Source: Paraprevotella xylaniphila YIT 11841 (GTDB lineage: Bacteria > Bacteroidota > Bacteroidia > Bacteroidales > Bacteroidaceae). From it: 41,141 nt of DNA. A model generated the notes under the pieces. The model was not told the DNA's origin. It saw only the letters and a program-made list of their open reading frames with translations, and did no database searches. The position numbers and the translations under genes were made by a program. Positions 39,878 to 41,141 of this stretch are shown one piece after another. The DNA lies in the NCBI RefSeq assembly GCF_000205165.1, contig NZ_GL883819.1, positions 1 to 41,141 of the forward strand, in the 5' to 3' direction. How positions within the stretch are numbered: position 1 is the first letter of the stretch; every line of letters starts with the position of its first letter.

Positions 39878-40930
39878 TCAGAACAACAATTTTACAATGG
39901 CATATCCACCGAATACCAACCAGACATAGAGGATGCCGGCCAGATAGAAGGGTTTGGCTCCGGCTTGTTTGAATTTGTCTATGCTGGTTTCTGCACCGAG
40001 CGCCGTCATGGCCATGGTGAGCAAGAACGTGTCCACGTTATTGATGAACCCTATACCTGCCTGCAAAGTTTCCTGAGGAATGAAAGTGGCAGATTGTAAT
40101 AGGGAATTAATACCGATGACGACCAAAAAATAAAAAGCGAACCAAGGTATTGTGATTTTACTCTTTCCAGCTGCGCCTTTATTTTTTTGTTTTCCGGAGA
40201 GGCAAACGCTCATGATGACCAAAACGGGTGCCAACAGCATGACGCGTATCATTTTGGTGATGGTGGCGGCATCTGCCACGTTGCCTCCCGCAGCATCGAT
40301 GGCGTTACCTGCTCCGACTACATGGGCGACTTCGTGCAGGGTCGAACCTATGTATACGGCTATGGCTTGGTCGCTTAAGCCGTCCAACCATCCGGCACGG
40401 TACATGATGGGGTAGAGGAACATGGAAAGCGTCCCGAATATCACCACGGTGGATACGGCAACCGCTGTCTTGTGGGCTTCGCAGCGCACGACCGGTTCGG
40501 CTCCCAACACGGCTGCAGCCCCGCAGATGGCACTGCCTGTAGAGGTCATTAAGGCTGTCTGGCTGTCTACTTTGAGTAATTTTCCCATTAATATACCTAA
40601 AGCCAATGTACCGGCGACGATAATCAAGTCGGCCGTAATGGCCGGAAGTCCTATGGCCAGTACCTGTTGGAAAGTCAGCTTGAAGCCATAGAGTACTACA
40701 CCTGTGCGCAAGATTTGTTTGGAACAGAACTTGATTCCCGGAACCCATGTTTCGGGCAGTTTGTTGCGTAAGCTGTTGGCGTATAGCATGCCTAAGATGA
40801 TACCGACAATCAGCGGGCTGAAGGAAAGCTGTTTGACGAACTCGAATTCTGCGATGTAAAAGGCAGAAAACGAAAATAATACGATAAGCAAAATTCCGTG
40901 CAGGACTTCTCCTTTGTTTTCCTTGAACAT
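39878..40930 (-). CDS. YeiH/UPF0324 family membrane protein (putative sulfate exporter)
   Basis: A 350-residue integral membrane protein with about ten hydrophobic helices. Family features are the N-terminal FSPLIVGIILGMLYANSLRN, SKQILRTGVVLYGFKLTFQQ, the Gly/Ala-rich STGSAICGAAAVLGAEPVVR, YIGSTLHEVAHVVGAGNAID and the C-terminal FLLTMAMTALGAETSIDKFK. The family has been annotated as a sulfate exporter; in a sister group it exports sulfonate-derived sulfate. Transport substrate here is not proven, but convergence with a sulfur-transfer operon supports a sulfur link. A -7 element lies 45 bp upstream. It ends at a shared terminator. Confidence 0.92.
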   Translation of the reverse strand: MFKENKGEVLHGILLIVLFSFSAFYIAEFEFVKQLSFSPLIVGIILGMLYANSLRNKLPETWVPGIKFCSKQILRTGVVLYGFKLTFQQVLAIGLPAITADLIIVAGTLALGILMGKLLKVDSQTALMTSTGSAICGAAAVLGAEPVVRCEAHKTAVAVSTVVIFGTLSMFLYPIMYRAGWLDGLSDQAIAVYIGSTLHEVAHVVGAGNAIDAAGGNVADAATITKMIRVMLLAPVLVIMSVCLSGKQKNKGAAGKSKITIPWFAFYFLVVIGINSLLQSATFIPQETLQAGIGFINNVDTFLLTMAMTALGAETSIDKFKQAGAKPFYLAGILYVWLVFGGYAIVKLLF

Positions 40931-40975
40931 AAATTTATATGGGTTTGGTTATAAACATTTTGTAGGTCTTTCGCG

Positions 40976-40983
40976 CAAAGGTA
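40976..40983 (-). promoter_or_regulatory. -7 promoter element for the YeiH-family gene
   Basis: Minus-strand TACCTTTG, 45 bp before the start at 40930. No good -33 box at 19-21 nt. Confidence 0.45.
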
Positions 40984-41044
40984 CGACAAATAATTGTTAT
41001 GAATGTACGAAAAGGCATGTTTTTTAGGTTGTGGGGATATAAGT

Positions 41045-41141
41045 TCATATTTCCGCCACGCGGTACCGGTTCCCATAATGCGTATGCACTTTCTGCACCC
41101 CTTCGGTCACGAGGGCTTGCGCCAGTTTGGGCAGCGTCACG
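41045..41141 (-). CDS. C-terminal fragment of an unidentified protein, cut by the right edge
   Basis: The minus-strand frame reads 31 codons from the edge to a TGA at 41047-41045, ending LAQALVTEGVQKVHTHYGNR and then YRVAEI. The codon choice and amino-acid composition look like real coding sequence, and the stop is 62 bp before the YeiH -7 element, as expected for a preceding same-strand gene. The fragment is too short to name. Confidence 0.5.
   Translation of the reverse strand, partial: VTLPKLAQALVTEGVQKVHTHYGNRYRVAEI

Overview
The window comes from a Bacteroidales genome (Bacteroides/Parabacteroides-like; genus not resolved). The evidence is the Bacteroidota promoter grammar (-33 TTTG, -7 TAnnTTTG), near absence of Shine-Dalgarno sites, fimbrillin-family lipoproteins with DUF3575, DUF5119 and OmpA-like partners, and neighbours such as DUF4199, DUF721 and a Smr-bearing MutS2. 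GC content is moderate.

Layout. 1-3146: housekeeping. ribH (cut by the left edge) and a TPR membrane protein diverge from recF and a DUF721 gene; a 5-formyl-THF cyclo-ligase gene is convergent. 3215-12430: ten closely spaced minus-strand genes (DUF4199 membrane protein, dolichol-phosphate-mannose-synthase-like glycosyltransferase, two envelope proteins of unknown function, MntP, ApbE, Crp/Fnr regulator, M3 peptidase, dCMP deaminase, S41 protease), closed by a strong hairpin at 3161-3202. 12572-12834: a compact RNA unit of promoter, SRP RNA, tRNA-Thr(UGU) and terminator, followed by an unidentified 239-residue protein.

13571-26010 is the most interesting part: an eight-gene minus-strand fimbrillin-type surface-structure operon. 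In order of transcription it encodes a DUF3575 protein with a charged tail, a DUF5119 lipoprotein (frameshifted here), three fimbrillin-family lipoproteins, a second DUF3575 protein, a large OmpA-like protein and a three-module outer-membrane protein. A hairpin separates the subunit genes from the envelope genes. Just upstream of the first gene, two exact 20-bp inverted repeats (25817-25836 and 25990-26009) enclose 153 bp that carry a promoter-like element pointing away from the operon. I read this as a phase-variable invertible promoter caught in the OFF orientation. No recombinase gene lies in the window.

26563-33794: M16 zinc peptidase, medium-chain acyl-CoA synthetase-like enzyme and MutS2. 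34065-36773: AraC-type regulator, convergent with a ZIP transporter and type I asparaginase pair. 36980-40930: a sulfur-handling group with a four-domain oxidoreductase-rhodanese-TusA-DsrE fusion, a MarR regulator and a convergent YeiH-family membrane protein. The right edge holds the last 31 codons of an unidentified minus-strand gene.
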